DNA of 5,654 bases. Source: Lachnoclostridium sp. UBA739. Lineage in GTDB: Bacteria; Bacillota_A; Clostridia; Lachnospirales; Lachnospiraceae. The stretch spans positions 45,928-51,581 of the forward strand of contig DBKX01000160.1 in NCBI GenBank assembly GCA_002297865.1, in the 5' to 3' direction. The notes under the pieces were generated by a model. That model was given only the letters and a program-made list of their open reading frames with translations. It did no database searches and was not told where the DNA came from. The number at the start of each line of letters is the position of its first letter. Position 1 is the stretch's first letter. Of this stretch, positions 5,622-5,654 are shown piece by piece. The position numbers and the translations under genes were made by a program.

Positions 5622-5654
5622 TTATCTATTCAGACGATACCCTGCTCCCCATAC
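5622..5654 (-). CDS. OmpR/PhoB-family response regulator, last ten codons (runs off the right edge)
   Basis: The minus strand reads VWGAGYRLNR followed by TAA at 5622-5624. VWGxGYRL is the conserved closing hairpin of the winged-helix DNA-binding domain of OmpR/PhoB regulators, usually preceded by (R)TV. The match is only ten residues but this ending is very characteristic, and the frame is open to the window edge. No histidine kinase gene follows it, so any partner kinase must lie upstream, outside the window, or elsewhere. The nearest downstream gene is the DUF368 translocase, 111 bases away, making the envelope operon the obvious candidate target. Confidence 0.75.
   Translation of the reverse strand, partial: VWGAGYRLNR

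Noticed and set aside
5616..5647. Repeated CTGCTC motif at 5616-5621 and 5642-5647
   Set aside because: Six bases repeated once over 26 bases is easily chance, and the second copy lies in response regulator codons.
5599..5654. Plus-strand open frame beginning MKLSKTAHYL and running off the right edge
   Set aside because: There is no ribosome binding site before it, and it overlaps the response regulator end read on the minus strand, which has a recognisable conserved ending.

Overview
The window looks like a piece of a low-GC Firmicutes chromosome, most likely a gut clostridium of the Lachnospiraceae type (Blautia, Dorea or Ruminococcus gnavus-like). This rests on the AT-rich codon use, strong AGGAGG-type ribosome binding sites, tight gene packing and the protein families present. 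No species can be named from the sequence alone. Every gene I can support lies on the minus strand, so the window is described here from its right end to its left end.

Right edge (5654-5511): the last ten codons of an OmpR/PhoB-family response regulator, then a 111-base gap. The gap holds TTGTTTA-like boxes spaced in 11-base steps, a weak candidate promoter and a strong ribosome binding site. Next comes a tightly packed, partly overlapping operon (5510-866): a DUF368/PopT-type undecaprenyl-phosphate translocase gene that is broken; a PAP2 lipid phosphatase; a DPM1-like family 2 glycosyltransferase with a C-terminal GtrA membrane domain; a 593-residue protein joining a membrane-anchored phosphodiester glycosidase (NAGPA) domain to the C-terminal part of a second family 2 glycosyltransferase; and a small permuted-papain (YiiX-like) protein. 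Most of these parts belong to the undecaprenyl-phosphate (C55-P) economy: C55-P return across the membrane, C55-PP dephosphorylation, loading a sugar onto the lipid, and modifying an envelope glycopolymer. I infer a cell-envelope glycosylation operon controlled by the adjacent response regulator.

Left part (837-1): an imperfect inverted repeat lies over a likely promoter, followed by a Nudix hydrolase gene of the YjhB type and the first 43 codons of a LysR-family regulator, which runs off the window.

The most notable signal is two gene lesions inside the same operon. The translocase gene has lost a middle segment and changed frame near 5353-5372. The NAGPA-glycosyltransferase protein looks like two neighbouring genes joined in frame at a shared Gly-Gly(-His-Gly) stretch near 2202-2222, with the end of the first and the start of the second missing. 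They may be real deletions at short homologies or assembly collapses; the sequence alone cannot decide. There is no stretch over 300 bases without a gene, and I see no RNA gene, mobile element or CRISPR array.
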